From positions 9,794,501 to 9,858,500 of the forward strand of contig NC_057768.1 in the NCBI RefSeq assembly GCF_010389155.1: a DNA stretch of 64,000 nucleotides. The letters are read 5' to 3'. The stretch comes from Erigeron canadensis (lineage: Eukaryota > Streptophyta > Magnoliopsida > Asterales > Asteraceae). Positions 33,681 to 46,488 of the stretch are shown here, one piece after another; position 1 is the stretch's first letter; each line of letters starts with the position of its first letter. The notes beneath the pieces are model-generated. The model saw only the letters and a program-made list of their open reading frames with translations, ran no database searches and was not told the DNA's origin. A program made the translations under genes and the position numbers.

Positions 33681-33952
33681 GACGATTGATGATGGAACTA
33701 ATAACACTACAAGAGGCAACACCATATATAATTAGCTATCTGCGGGTTTTTTTAGAATGACTCGGATTAACAAAGAGTATTGATCAATTTCTAATTCATT
33801 ACTTTAGACACTATCTCAATTCACAGGATGTATTAGAGACGTTTATTTTGTTGCTTAATTATCTGTTAGTATGCTATGTCTGAATTGCACACGTACTGTG
33901 AAGTTTTCCGATCATTTGGTATCTGTTCATGCTAGATTATTTCTAAACTAAG

Positions 33953-36092
33953 TTGGTGATATTTATATTCTAGCCAGGATCTCTCTCTTTCACTCTGAGA
34001 GATGCGATGCAACTTGTTAGTTATTACAATCTGAAGGAGACAAACGTACGATTGAGGGCTTAAAACACTAATTACCTGGTATCTTTTGGGGTTTTAAATA
34101 TTGTGTTTAAATTGAAACTTGTATTCAGGTATATCGGGTTGTCGGGCCCTATTAATTATCTACCCATAGTGGTTCGTTGTCTTGGGCATGAATCATACAC
34201 AAATTTGATGGGTTTGTTAGATTTGAGTAGTGATGATATCACAAAAGTTCCATGATTTATGGTGGTAAATGCTAGTGTAGGATGGTTAAGTCTAGAATAC
34301 TAAACTGGGAATATTTATGATGATGTTTATGTTGTAGTTTTTTAGTGTCATAGAGGAATTGTACCTCTTGTTCTTTCTTCAATTCACTTGCTGTTGAAAA
34401 GTTCTAGGTTTAAGCTCTGGATTAATTCAACAGTAGCCGGAACTAGTACTTGCTGATCACCACCAAACTTTGTAATTGTGAGCGGTTTTGACCTCCCTAG
34501 TTTCTATTTTCAAGGTTCAGATGGTAAATTTATAGTGTGTTTTCTGTAAAGCACAACCTGATAGTCATAATCATGTCGTCTTTTCATGTGCTTTCCCTAG
34601 GTGAGTTTGGGATCACTTAGAAAGTATGTTAAAGTTAGAAGGAATCCCAAATGACTGGAACTTAATCATTGATCTATATTTAGAGTTTTTCCAATGGAAA
34701 AGTCAGTATGGAGTATAATTAAAAGGCGTTCTTCCGGCAATACTAGATGTGTTAAAGATGTGGTCATGGTTATATAAGAGATAGTAAGGCCATAGAAGCT
34801 GCAAGTTTGTGGAAATTTTATGCGGATAAGTCTTTTGATGAGGGTCCCATTAGCATATGCTAATGATGATGACAATTAATGGTTAAAGGTTGGGGCAGAA
34901 TGAAGGGGGCTATGGACAAGAAAGTTGTGATGTTGCTAGCGGTGTAGTTTGGTATCTTTGATGGGAAGGGTGGATGATTCGGGTTTTTTTATTTTATTTT
35001 TATTTTTTAGTGTTAGGAATGGGTTTCAAGGGAGGGACCAAAAAAGGGATGTGATAGTGAGTTTTGTTTGACTCTTCCCTTTTGAGTCTTTATTTTCACT
35101 TCCGAGTGATGTGTGGCTTGATTGTATGGTATTCCTTGATTTGGGGTGGATGGTATGGTTATGAGTTATAACGGATTAAAAAGGTCAAAAGTTTGTTCTG
35201 GTTATTTTTTAGTTCAATTCACAATGTATCAAGTATTAGTTGTATGCTGGAGGATTGCATATTAGGTGTCATTCTAGTTTGAGGATCAACTAGCTAGGTA
35301 TATTTATTACGTCTTTTTGTTATATCTTAACTTTCATTATATATGTGTTAATTCAAGTTAAGGTATAGAGTGTTTCTATTTGGTTGCCCATTGCAGTTTC
35401 TGCAGGTAGAATGTGCTGGTATTCATGTTGAGCTTTGGGAAGATGTAGAACAAAGCTTCGCCGGGTTTGATTGTCTAGTATGTCATTGTTATGCTTTGGG
35501 GTTTGATTGCTGGTTGCATAGCATTTGGGTTCTGGTATAGCAGGAATTTTTCACATTATGTTTCATTACTTGTATTAATGATCCATCATTTTCCTTTGGT
35601 AGAACCTACGTTGAAATGTATAGTAGTTGATACTAGTTGTACGTGGAAATGTATGAATATATAACCATTTTAGATGCTGTAGGTGATATTGGTTTGGAGG
35701 ATACCAACTTTTTCTTTTGATTCGTGTAAATTCACTCACTATGGAGTATATCAACTCTATCAATTGTTTCAGCGTGTCACGAAATCTTTATTTGGTACAG
35801 CAAAAGGTCAACTCTAATACAAAAGAATTAAGAGTTTGAGCTTCAACAAAAAGATTATGTCATTTTCTGTGCAGAACAAAGCCACGAGTTCAGCTGGATT
35901 GAATGATCCAATGCTATGATGAATTGATTTCACAACCCACTCTATTGTTTTTTGGTTGAGATGATATGCGTTACTTCATTCACATAAGACTGGATTGTTA
36001 ACTATGCTAGATTATTTATCCCAAGTTTTTGAAAGTTTTCTTTTGTATGTTTCTTTTTATGTAGAGCATGTTTTATAAGTTTTATATTATTA
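33953..36092. other. intergenic, nothing recognised
   Basis: About 2.1 kb of T-rich but not extreme AT sequence, less repetitive than its neighbours, with no long open frame on either strand and no domain. It could be unique flank or an unrecognised non-coding element. Confidence 0.35.
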
Positions 36093-36123
36093 CTAGATTA
36101 TTAACCCGCATAATACACGGGTA
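36093..36123 (-). mobile_element. Helitron 3' terminus (minus strand)
   Basis: Minus-strand reading ACCCGTGTATTATGCGGGT, TTAATAAT, CTAG (CTAG at 36093-36096): hairpin plus CTAG end. The TC start of this copy, which should lie to the right, was not found. Confidence 0.6.
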
Positions 36124-36573
36124 AACACATAAAAATATAAAAAGTATATCAATGTGACATCAGGAATCCATCCAATCATACTCCAATATTGAAAACCACG
36201 TTATGACGAAACTCATACACGTAATAAAAAACCTCTCTTAATGAGAATTGACCCCATGACTTCTAAATAATTTAACTATTAATTTTGGGGGTGGGGCTGA
36301 TTTTGTAACAGTTTTACCACTTTAGAGATGAATAATGCAAAAACTTCTGATGAGGAATAGTTAGTAATAAAATAAACAAACCACAATGACAGTTTTTATA
36401 ATTTACTCTATTAAAAATTTTAGGAAAAGTATTACTGATTTATATTTTATCTTTTCTATAACTAATTTGTCCTTTATAGCTTTTCACAAGTATAAATCTT
36501 ATCAAACAGTTAATTTAAATATGTTTAACGATTTTATTTTTTTCATGATTATTAATATAAAAGATTATTAAAA

Positions 36574-36858
36574 GAGAAAATTACATTCTTTTAGTCCCTT
36601 AAGTTGGTAGGATTTTCAAGTATTTTAAGTGAATTAATTATAGAAAAAACCCTAAAGTTGGTCAATTTTCTCCCTTAAGTTGGTAGGATTTTCAAGTATT
36701 TTAAGTGAATTAATTACAAACTAAACCCTAAAGTTGGATTTTCAAGTATTTTAGGTGAAATGATGAAATTGATCAACTTTAAGGTTTTTGCTGTAATTAA
36801 ATCACTTAAGGGCAAAAAATCCTGTCAACTTAAGGGACAAAAATAATGTAATTTTCTC
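36574..36858. mobile_element. MULE-type MITE
   Basis: 285 bp, ends GAGAAAATTACATTCTTTTA and (reverse complement) GAGAAAATTACATTATTTTT, followed on both sides by GTCCCTTAAGTTG. A perfect 9-bp target duplication TTATTAAAA (36565-36573; 36859-36867). The inside has a tandem copy of TTAAGTTGGTAGGATTTTCA. Confidence 0.88.
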
Positions 36859-36867
36859 TTATTAAAA

Positions 36868-38187
36868 ACATATCTCTACAAAAAATCTAAAACTTATTTA
36901 TGTTTCAATTGATGATGGTAATCCAATCTACATAATAAATTATATCCACATCTAATGTCATGTTGACAATTTGTAGGTTTTTGAAAAGTCATTACATTCA
37001 AATTGAATGAAGTTCGATACACACTATGAGAATTCGTCAAAAAGTGTTTATATTCCGAGTTACTAAACCGTATATTATGTTGTCATATATATATTTTTTC
37101 TTGTTTGAATGTGTTTTTAATGTTCAATAAAAATAATAGTATTATACTTAATTGTATGTGTTTGTTAGGATCCATATGATGTAAATTATGCCCCCATTTC
37201 AAATTGGGGTCGGATTTTTTAACATATGTCGAATAAAATAAGAAACAAAAAGCTATGGTGTAATTGTTATACTACTTTAATCTTGAAGATATTTATATGA
37301 ATTCACCTTATATAACTAAGAGATGATATATTACTAATTATGTGGTAATTATTTTTATTTGACATTTAAAATTTCTGCTTTGGTGTCAATTTATCTTATT
37401 TTTGAAAGTCTTTTCTTTTAACATTATTTGATTTTATATATGTCATTTGTGTGGTCAATGTTGTAATTATTTTTCACTATTAATTACTTTTGGATGATAA
37501 AATTGCAACCATTTATTTATATTAGTTTTTTTTAATTATATAACTAAGATAGGATAATTTTGCTCTTAGTTGACATAGAGAGCTAATTGTTACATTAGAT
37601 TTTTGTTTATTTGTCATTTTATCACAATATTCATTTATTTTTATGTCACACTCATTATCACAATATTGATTATCAACTAATTATTATATTTCCGGATTAG
37701 TTATTATAATGCTAGCCAAATTCCTACATTGGAGTAAGAATAATTTGTCATACTAAGATTTATATGTGAACACGAGAAGCATATAGTACCATAAAACTAA
37801 AGGACTAAAATTGTTGAGTAGTAAAATATTGGGTGAAAAAATGTCTACGTATGACAACTATTTACAATAACTAAAAATATCATTTAGTAAAAAATATTAA
37901 CTAATGTTTTAAAAGGAAATTGATGTCATCAAACAATCCAAAGGCTATAGTCCAAAGTTAGATTTCATCCAATGGTGGTGGCTTTTTCAAAAACTATTTA
38001 AAGGGACTGTTTTATATATATTGTAAGATTATTAAAAATATATGTGTAAGGGGAATATATTTTGTATAATCATATAAAGTGAAAATATTAATATTGTCAT
38101 TTAACAAAGATGAAATAATTAAATTTGATCTAATGATTTTAAATTTATGATGAAATTCATCCAAAGGTTCTTATTTGTTTAAGAATA
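36868..38187. other. intergenic, AT-rich
   Basis: No gene. 38023-38185 is repeated imperfectly at 39385-39540 (shared TAACAAAG(A/T)T(G/A)AAATAAT and AATTTGATCTA). Confidence 0.4.
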
Positions 38188-38356
38188 AATACTACTTCAC
38201 CAAATGGATAGAAGCTAAACCGCTTATTTCGATCAAAGGGAAAACAATGGAAAAGTTCGTTTCGGAACAAATAATATGTAGGTTCGAAATGCCCCAAATC
38301 ATTGTGTTCGATAATGGAAAACAATTTGCCCAAGGAACTTTTAATGTAAAATAGTA
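38188..38356 (+). pseudogene. Ty3/gypsy integrase fragment
   Basis: About 55 uninterrupted codons: YYFTKWIEAKPL, KTMEKFVSEQIICRFEMPQI and FDNGKQFAQGTF, the core of a gypsy integrase, with one catalytic Asp (FDNG, normally SDNG). No retroelement sequence flanks it. The left flank belongs to a dispersed AT-rich repeat (copy at 39448-39540 lacks this insert), so it looks captured or inserted into that repeat. Confidence 0.82.
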
Positions 38357-38769
38357 GCATTTTTTTTTAAATATCCAACATTATATCATTTTTTTAAGAA
38401 AAACATCTCATTATTATATGTAATTTAGTTTTGTTTTTTTAACTACATTTCGTTGTCATTTTTTAAAAAAATAGCAACTTAATATTGTGTGTAAATATGT
38501 GTATATGATAACAATTTATGGTATTATAAGTTGTTATAGTTTTTGTATTGCATGGGAAACGGATCGGATGCATATGCAAAGATTAGCTGATGGTTGGGAT
38601 CTTATAAGGTCAGACGGACATTGCTGCTAATGTCAACCTATTCAAAATCTTTCCTATGTGTGATATTCAATTAAAAACGTTAGTTGAAATTATAAAAATG
38701 GATTTTATTAAATCAAACTTAAAATTATAAAAATGTATTTTATTAAATCAAACTTAAAAGTCAATGTGA

Positions 38770-38965
38770 GTATATAGAAAATAACACCGCGGTAGTCGTT
38801 GCGGCGACAGTGTGGTGGTGGGGGCGATTGTTAGTGACGGAGGCAGTGTCGAGTGGTATTAGTTATTGAAGTAAAAGTAATTGATGTAAAGGTTAATGAA
38901 GATATTTTAAAATATATTAGATTAATAGTATAACTTAATTATTAATGTTAAATAGGTAGTGTAGA
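38770..38965 (-). mobile_element. Helitron-like remnant with GGT/GGC tract
   Basis: CACCGCGGTAG, then GGTGGTGGGGGCGATTG and TTATTGAAGTAAAAGTAATT, similar in layout to 29326-29592 and 50655-50840. Ends eroded. Confidence 0.4.
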
Positions 38966-40606
38966 TAAAAACATTTTAAAAGGTACTACGTGTAAATTAT
39001 ACACAAATTTTAACATTTATAAAAATAAGAAACTATTCTTTTTATAATATAGCATAAAAGTATAGAAATATAGATTTAGATTTGTCTAGAAAAATAAATA
39101 TTAAAGTATTTGATTAACTAAAATTAATGATATGAAAATCATAAAAATAAGAAACTATTCTTTTTATAATATAATATAGAAGTATAAAATATAGATTTAA
39201 ATTTGGCTAGAAAAATAAATATTAATATATTTGATTAATATTAATGATATGAAAATCAAGTGTGCTTAAAATAGGTATAACTTGATTCAATGTCTTATAA
39301 TTTGTATATGGGAAGTTAATAAAAATAAAACATGACGACAAAGAAAAAGAAAAAGGGATATAAACAAATACTAATACATTAAATATTTATAATCATTGAG
39401 AGGGTATCTTTTGTCTAATCATATTAAGTATAAGTATTAATGTTGTCATTTAACAAAGTTAAAATAATTAAATTTGATCTAGTGGTTATAAATCAAAGTT
39501 GGAATTCATCAAAGGGTTCCTATTTATTTATGAATGAATTTAGGTTTTTTAATTAATCTTTTTCAATATGAGACTTTGTTGTCTGTTTCGTGATACAATA
39601 TATATTAACTCTAAGATTATGAGTTAAAATCACATTTTAAATCAACTATTTATATCATAGGTAAAATATATATTCTCATATTTCAAAAAACACACTGAGG
39701 TTCAAAGTTTTGTTAACACGACATCATATCAGTTTATTATTACTTGAAGACTTGTACCCAAGTTAATTATACTTTTTCAATATATGATATTAACAAAACT
39801 TTTATGAAAATATCTGGGTAATAAAAACTTCACGTCAAAATGAATTATACTCGTATGTTGTACGTATAATAAAGAAGATAGAAATTTCATCTCATGATAA
39901 AGTGACATGTGAGCCTTTTAAAAAAGAATTATTTCGGTGGTTCTAATTTGGGATTTAAGAAACTTAATCCATTAAGTCATTAAAAGTGTTTGTTTTTTGA
40001 CTTAATAAATAAAAAACAACTGGATTGACTTAATTCATACAAATATTATTTATTCATTCAGTTATTTAATTAGTTCTGTCACTTAATGGTTAAAAAAACA
40101 AACAGACCTTAATGTTGTTTTGGATGCTTTGTCTTGGTTGGTGGAGGTTTTTCACTTTTTCTTTTCTTAAGGTTAAAATTCTACAATCAATTCTATTGGT
40201 CACCATAATATGGTTGGTCGAGGTTTTTCACTTTTTCTTTTCTTAAGTTTTTCTACAATCAATTCTATTGGTCACCATAATAAGTAGATATAGTAACGAA
40301 CTACAACAATAATGCATTAAACATTATGCTTTTCATTTATTGTAAAAAATAGAAAGAAAATCATGAGTTCATCAATTATGTTCAACATGAACAATTAGGC
40401 CTATGTAGTTCATACAAATTGAACCACCATGTAAATGTAAAGTAACACCCCACCCCTCAAAACCCCTAAAAGGGCAACAAGAGTAAAGTTGCTATGTTAT
40501 TTTTTTTCTTTCTAAACCACCCCCTCACAGAATCCCTCATTTGTTAAAATCAACACCCAAAGTTTTCATCAGTTGCATTATGTCAGTATAATTGCTCTCT
40601 TCTTCT
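38966..40606. other. intergenic, AT-rich with short direct repeats
   Basis: 38988-39100 and 39140-39225 are near-copies (AGAAACTATTCTTTTTATAA). 40146-40240 holds a direct duplication of GGTTTTTCACTTTTTCTTTT and CAATTCTATTGGTCACCATA. No gene. Confidence 0.5.
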
Positions 40607-43360
40607 TCATTGTTGGGTCTGATCTACAATAAACTTGGCTGGCTCACATTTTGCAGCGTAGCCAAACTTTGAAGTATTGTATTTCCTGTAAACTCCTGTT
40701 AATCTTCCTGTTGACGCGTTTTCCTGGTATCCCACTATCTTTCTCGAGCATTCCCTATAAGAAGGTCAAAACAAAATTATAAATTTATCATACAAGTCCG
40801 CCTCATAAACTGCATTATAACATAGATTTGGAAATTAAGATAGATATTAAAGGCTTACAGAAGCTGATCTTCAGAGTAATTCGTGTGCCATTCACAAGTT
40901 TTGGACCATTGTTGCAGTCCATAAAGACTGCACTGAGCAGTGTACACAGAAGCTGCAGCTAAGAAGGACGGCGAGAATTTGATCATCTCGTATTCCACAA
41001 GGCAAAGCTCCATCAAGAAAGAGGACACCTGCTCGAGTTTTGACTCTGATTGTGCCGCCTTTAGATATCTTTTCAAGAACACATATGGGGTTGGAACTGA
41101 CATGTTGAACTCTAATGTGTTCAACATTAACTTCTCCTGTATAATTAATTTGAAATTTGAAATTAGTCAATTATCTTCTTGAATGCAAGAATTTTACTTT
41201 TGACTTTTAGACCATTTAAGAACTTCATTTTTTTGAATATAAAAAAGAAAAACAAGACACACAAATTATGATTTGTGATCTCAGATGTTTTATAGAATTG
41301 ATACCAGCTAAAAAATACTATTAGTTTTAGTACATTCATGTCACTCAAGATCAATATAAAACAAGAGCAAAATAAAGAAAAAGTGTGAAAAATAATTACC
41401 ATTTCAAGAATTTCGCTTCTGGAGTAAGCTTTGTCCGAGATGAAAATCAAATCGTCGACAACAGGGACAGAAACTTCCTCATATTTACAAGCCAAAAGCA
41501 TGGCAACTAAACCAACTAATTGCAGCTTCTTTCTGGCCACACTTTGCCTAGCCAAAAACCTGTCTATGAGGTTAACTGTCAAAAACAGTGTCTCGTGTTG
41601 AAGATCAAACTTGTGGTGCACCTGATTTGATTTCAAAATTATCATTTATTAGCATTACTTAGATTACCAATGTAATAGACTCTTTAATTAAAGTTCAAAC
41701 TGTTAGAACTCAATAAAGCTGAAGCTACCTCAACGAGCCAGTCGATTAATATAGCTCTCATTCGCTCATTAATATCAGATTGTTGTGTCAACATATAGTT
41801 TGGTGAAACCATGCCTGAACTCTGCAATTATATCAACAAGTACTATCTTTATCATGTGGGTCTAATCTAATTAAACTAAGAGTTCTATAAAAAGATTATG
41901 TTTTTAGTTTTATTTCAAAATCGAAATGATTGGTTACCTCCATCCTTCTGTAATGAGAATGTAGGTCTTGAACATATTCAACAACAGCACACGGATCTTT
42001 TGAGTCTGCCATATCGATATCCACCACAGGTTCTTCAAGTATGTCCTCCATTTCAACTTCCTGCTTCACAAATTTATGACATCCATCTTAATATATACTT
42101 CAAACCACTACTTGAATTTTACACACAAAAAATATAAATTAATACCATATGGTCTTTTTGAGGCTTTTTTGTTTCCAACGACATAGGAACCGGTCGATCC
42201 TCCACATCTTCCCATACCTTAAAACTCTCTGGTGATGGTTTCGGCTTCAAAACATCCTATATTCATAAAACGGTTTCAATAATCGTCGAAACAAATTTAG
42301 ATATAAATTCTTATGGTTGTATAGTAGAATAGTAGAAGTAGTACCTCAGGGAAACACTGTTTCTTATTGGCAATTTGAGCAGCAAGTTTCCTTTATTCAA
42401 AAAAACAGTAAATCAGATATATGGATTTGATTATTGGGTTAATGGCTAAAACTTTCCTAAAATATACTACCTTGTCATTGGTCTATGAATCTGGTTTACA
42501 GCATTGTTCTCATTGTTTCCATTTGCTCTATTGATCAAACAATACTTATAATCAGCAAAATATATATCTATATATAATCAAAACCAAAAGTAAGTACTTT
42601 CTGGAAATAATATGATAATACCATATATAAAATACATACTGTGATAAAGCTCTCTTGTTGACAACACATGGATAGAGTTGAGCTCCTGGTTTCTGATTAA
42701 TAGCTCCCAATGTTCTTCTATTATTACTGATCTCGACACCGAATTTTCTCGTAACCATCTTCTCACCTTTAACTTCACAAGCATAAAACATAAACTAAAT
42801 TATTTTTTTATGAAAATAAAATTAAAATACCCAATTCAATAAACATACTTAAACTATAGATTCAAGATTTATAAGGCGATTTTCTAATTCAAACTTTTAA
42901 GCTTCAAGAAATATTATCAGGATCTAACTCAGACAACCAAATATTAATAGCAAACTCATTCTTAGATTTAAGATTTATGGTTTTTAAATTTAAATAAATC
43001 TTGATCCATCTTCATTCGATATATATCTCAGACTTGTAAGAATACATAAATCATTCGCAAACACACATTAAAAACAAAACCCAATTCGTAAAACAAGATT
43101 TAAATTATGGGTTTTAAATAAAGTTTCAATCTTTACAATGAAATCTTGAGAATTTAACATTAATCAAATTATTGAGTATAAAACACTGAAAAAGAAAAAC
43201 CCAGTTCATAAAACAAGATTTAAATTACTGTTTTCGAATAAAGATTCAATCTTGCAAGTTAAAATTTGCAAATCTTGAATATTAATCCAATAAAAATAAT
43301 GTAAATATACTTACCTTGCAAATTTGTGGGTTTGTTGGTGGCATCAACTGAAATCTCCAT
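40607..43360 (-). CDS. CYCB2: B2-type mitotic cyclin, ten exons
   Basis: Exons (minus strand): 43315-43360, 42640-42766, 42471-42527, 42345-42390, 42146-42256, 41938-42060, 41729-41821, 41400-41621, 40859-41136, 40607-40754. They join in phase to 416 residues. B-type cyclins activate A/B-type CDKs at G2/M in the nucleus and are removed by the APC/C. A destruction box RRTLGAINQ is at residues 32-40. The cyclin box starts near residue 165 with [16 protein letters not shown] at about 191-206, and continues [14 protein letters not shown] and [12 protein letters not shown]. The cyclin C-terminal domain follows ([40 protein letters not shown]). The VHHKF motif and residue pattern fit subgroup B2 rather than B1. 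All introns are GT-AG. Two MSA-like elements lie upstream. It appears intact. Confidence 0.95.
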
Positions 43361-43610
43361 TGATTTTATAATAAAAATATAAAATCTGAAGAAATTGTTT
43401 AATTAATTAATCAATCAAACCCCAAAATTACAAGATCTTGTTATTAAATCAAACCCCTTGAATGTATTAGAATAAGTGCATTTAATTTAATCTATTCAAT
43501 AATGGGGGTTTGCAGCATTAACTGGGAAGAAGATGAAGAAGAGAGAGAAGAGAAAGAAAGAGAGAATAATGGGGAAAGCGTGTCTGAAGAAGGGGGTAAT
43601 TATATTTGAA

Positions 43611-43621
43611 ACTAACGGCTA
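43611..43621 (+). promoter_or_regulatory. MSA-like element upstream of the cyclin
   Basis: ACTAACGGCTA matches the M-phase-specific activator consensus TCYAACGGYYA at 10 of 11 positions, with the AACGG core. It lies about 250 bp upstream of the cyclin ATG, in opposite orientation to the gene. Three-repeat MYB (MYB3R) proteins bind MSA in G2/M genes. Confidence 0.75.
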
Positions 43622-43742
43622 GTTAAAAATAATTCCGTTGGATGTATATAAATATAAATAATAAATTATATTATATGGAATATATGGTATGTATAGATAG
43701 ATGACTTTTTATTTTTAGTTTAGGTTTTTGGGGCAGCAAGCC

Positions 43743-43753
43743 AGCAACGGTCA
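43743..43753 (+). promoter_or_regulatory. second MSA-like element
   Basis: AGCAACGGTCA, 9 of 11 to the MSA consensus with intact AACGG core, about 385 bp upstream of the cyclin start and in the same orientation as the first. Confidence 0.6.
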
Positions 43754-44614
43754 GGTTTTGGCTTCAATGAACATGTGATTGACACTTTTGATTTCAAATC
43801 AAATCATATACATTGTAATATCTGTCTGGTGTTTAATTAAAAAGTATTTGTTCAACTACGATATAAAACTACAATAAAATAACCGAAATAAATAAATTAA
43901 TAAGTCGGTCTCAAAACCATTCTATCTATTAACACTTGTCTTTTTCAAAATTTTTTTTAACTAATTCATTACACTAAATATGTTGACAACATAGTGAATA
44001 ATTGTCGAATCGTGTATCGTATGTCAACTCATTTTGTAGTTGACATAAAAATAATACAAAAATAAATGTATGCATAAAAACATACATATATGATATTATA
44101 TTATTTATTGACAATATCAACTTCTTATAATAATTTTACTATCATATATATTATTTATTGACAATATTTACTTTTTATAATAATTTTCATACTGTATTAA
44201 AGAGTATTTATGGAAAGATTAATATCATTTTCTTATCTGGGACGTATCGTATTGGACTGATACATGTCATATCGGATTGGATCGTATTGTATGGAACCGA
44301 GTTAAAATCTAGTCTGGGACATTAATGGATATGTTATTTTTCTTTGAGTTCTAATACGACTCATACGAAACGTCTCATGTTTCTTAGGATACTCGTTAAG
44401 ATGCGCATATCAAACACATGGGTTCTTGACCGATTCAAAAATCACTATCAAATCATATCAACTCATTGTAATCAAACACAACCATGCTTATAGTTACAAC
44501 ATTTGGATGTTTCCATTGTGGAAATAAACTGATAATACGAAGGATAAACATGTATAGAACATCAACGGAACCACATTATAACTAGGCTACCCCTCAATTT
44601 GATCCATGAAGTGC
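43754..44614. other. intergenic, AT-rich
   Basis: No gene. 44094-44210 has a short tandem duplication around ATTATATTATTTATTGACAA (about 56-bp period). Confidence 0.4.
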
Positions 44615-44890
44615 AATTAAAGATCGTCATGTGGTTTTGTCAAAAATTACAAGTTTCATCCATATCTTTCATTATTTATGGTTTTGATCTCTGACTTTGA
44701 AGTCCTATCAACAGCTTAAATAGCGTTGACTTTCTTACGAAAAGTGTTGACTTTTGACCAACACTAACTTTTCGACCAAAACGGTTGTTAGGACTCCAAA
44801 ATCAGGAACCAAAAACATAATTTAAAAAAAGATAATAATGAATCCCGTAATTTTTTAGCAAACTATAGGGACGATTTTTGTAATTAACTT
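44615..44890. mobile_element. MITE-like inverted repeat
   Basis: Arms TTTCATCCATATCTTTCATT ... GACTTTGAAGTCCTA and their reverse-complement counterpart TAGGACTCCAAAATCAGGAA ... GATAATAATGAATCCCGTAA, about 75 bp each with mismatches. A GTTGACTTT-type spacer repeats inside. The flanking CCTCAATTTGATCCATGAAG is repeated at 44978. Confidence 0.55.
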
Positions 44891-45329
44891 ATAATAAAAT
44901 TACAAAAGGATTATGTTTTATAAATGCCATCTAGTCCGATGATTTTGTACTACCCAGTAAAATAGAATAGAAGATGAACCCTCAATTTGATCCATGAAGT
45001 GCAATAAAATCACAAAAGATTTACGTTTATTTTTTTTATTTATTTTTATTAATGCTACTGGTTCGATGATTTTGCGTCACACGTCCAATTAGAATAGAAG
45101 ACAACATACAACAAAAGTTACAAGATCAGTCCATTCACTCCATGTGGTGGTGTGACTTAAGTGTAATTATTTAAGTACACTTTAACGTTGAAGAGTAATT
45201 GTGTAAATAACAATGTGGTACAATGGATTAAAAGGTTTTATTATATATACTACTTGATGGCGTATCCATATTACGCTACGAAAGGCATGCCAAACGGACA
45301 AGTGCTAACCCGCAGCGTTACGAAGGAAC

Positions 45330-45762
45330 CTGTGTGGGAAAGACGCCCAGCTGGAAATAATACCCAAATAAGGAAGAGATCACCTAAATCTCTTCCTCCC
45401 TAAAATAAGGACAATCGGTTACAGCCGATAAACTCAATGAGGAGGAAGTTTCCTTAAGGACTCTCCTTCCTCCTAATCGCACATCTCCTATATAAGGAGA
45501 CCCAAAACCTTGACAAAGGGAGATACAATCGATTACTCAACAAATATACATACTTCTGACCGTAAACATCAATGGCATATAATCATGTTCATAAACACGG
45601 TCAGTCATTCATATATATAGTCCGATCTTAATCGGCTACACCACAAACTCTATTCAATTGGCGTAAAGAGGCTTACACTCTACCGTATGGGAATCGCCAA
45701 CGAATAGTCCAAAACCCCCCGAACCCCCTTTTCTAACCCTAGCGCGATTTGGTGTACAAACA
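45330..45762 (+). repeat. 5' LTR of gypsy element A (left edge approximate)
   Basis: Ends in ...GTGTACAAACA just before ATTGGCGCC. It contains a TATA box (CTATATAAGG, about 45488). The left edge is placed at TGTGTGGGAAAG by TG-end rule and TATA distance only; the partner LTR is absent. Confidence 0.5.
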
Positions 45763-46488
45763 TTGGCGCCATCCGTGGGACCACTCTCTTGAACTAGAAA
45801 AACCCATAAATATACCGTTCTGTGCATCTTACGCCATAAAAAATGGTAAAGAAAAAAGACAGGATGACGAAAGGAAGGAGGTCTGCTCTGGCCATTCAAC
45901 AAGCAAGAATCAGCAATTTGACCATGGCCAAAACGACACCAGGAGGTTTTTATTTCCCATTTTTGGGAGAAAGCGAACCTTCAAGTGATCCGCTCATCAT
46001 CCAAGCCACCGTATTCAACGTTGACGTCCGGAGGGTATATCTGGACGGTGGAAGTGAGTGTGACGTTATCTTCGAACACTGCTTCCTCAAAATGCCAGAA
46101 TCCATACGAGCCCGAAGGACGGATCCCCGGGGACCATTGGTAGGTTTTTCCGGAGAGCATGCATGGCCGTTAGGAGAAGTCGATCTAGATGTGACCATCA
46201 TAGATGGGATACACGAATGAACGGAGACGTTGGATCTCTCGATAGTACGATCTCCATCCCCCTACAATATAATTTTGGGAAGACCTGCGATGCAAATGAT
46301 GAAAATGGTCCCCTCTGTCATCTATAGGGTCATTAAATTCCAATCTGAAACAGGGATAGGATCGATCCACTCCTCTTACGAACCAATAAAACAAATCAAT
46401 GATGTGAAAAGGGGGGATGACGACGTCCCCCCTACCCCCATGGAAACGCAAGAAGAAGAGGACGCAACAAAGTTGGTAATTAATCCAG
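45763..46488 (+). pseudogene. gypsy A remnant: primer site and protease region
   Basis: TTGGCGCCATCCGTGGGA at 45763-45780 is the typical primer-binding region of non-chromoviral plant gypsy elements. After a short lead the frame from 45843 (with a TGA stop at 46218-46220) reads the protease-like block: VYLDGGSECDVIFEHCFLKM, GPLVGFSGEHAWPLGEVDL, then SPYNIILGRPAMQMM. The active-site Asp-Thr-Gly position is DGG here. Nearly all of gag is missing between the leader and this block, so the element is internally deleted. The sequence changes abruptly to element B near 46488. Confidence 0.82.
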
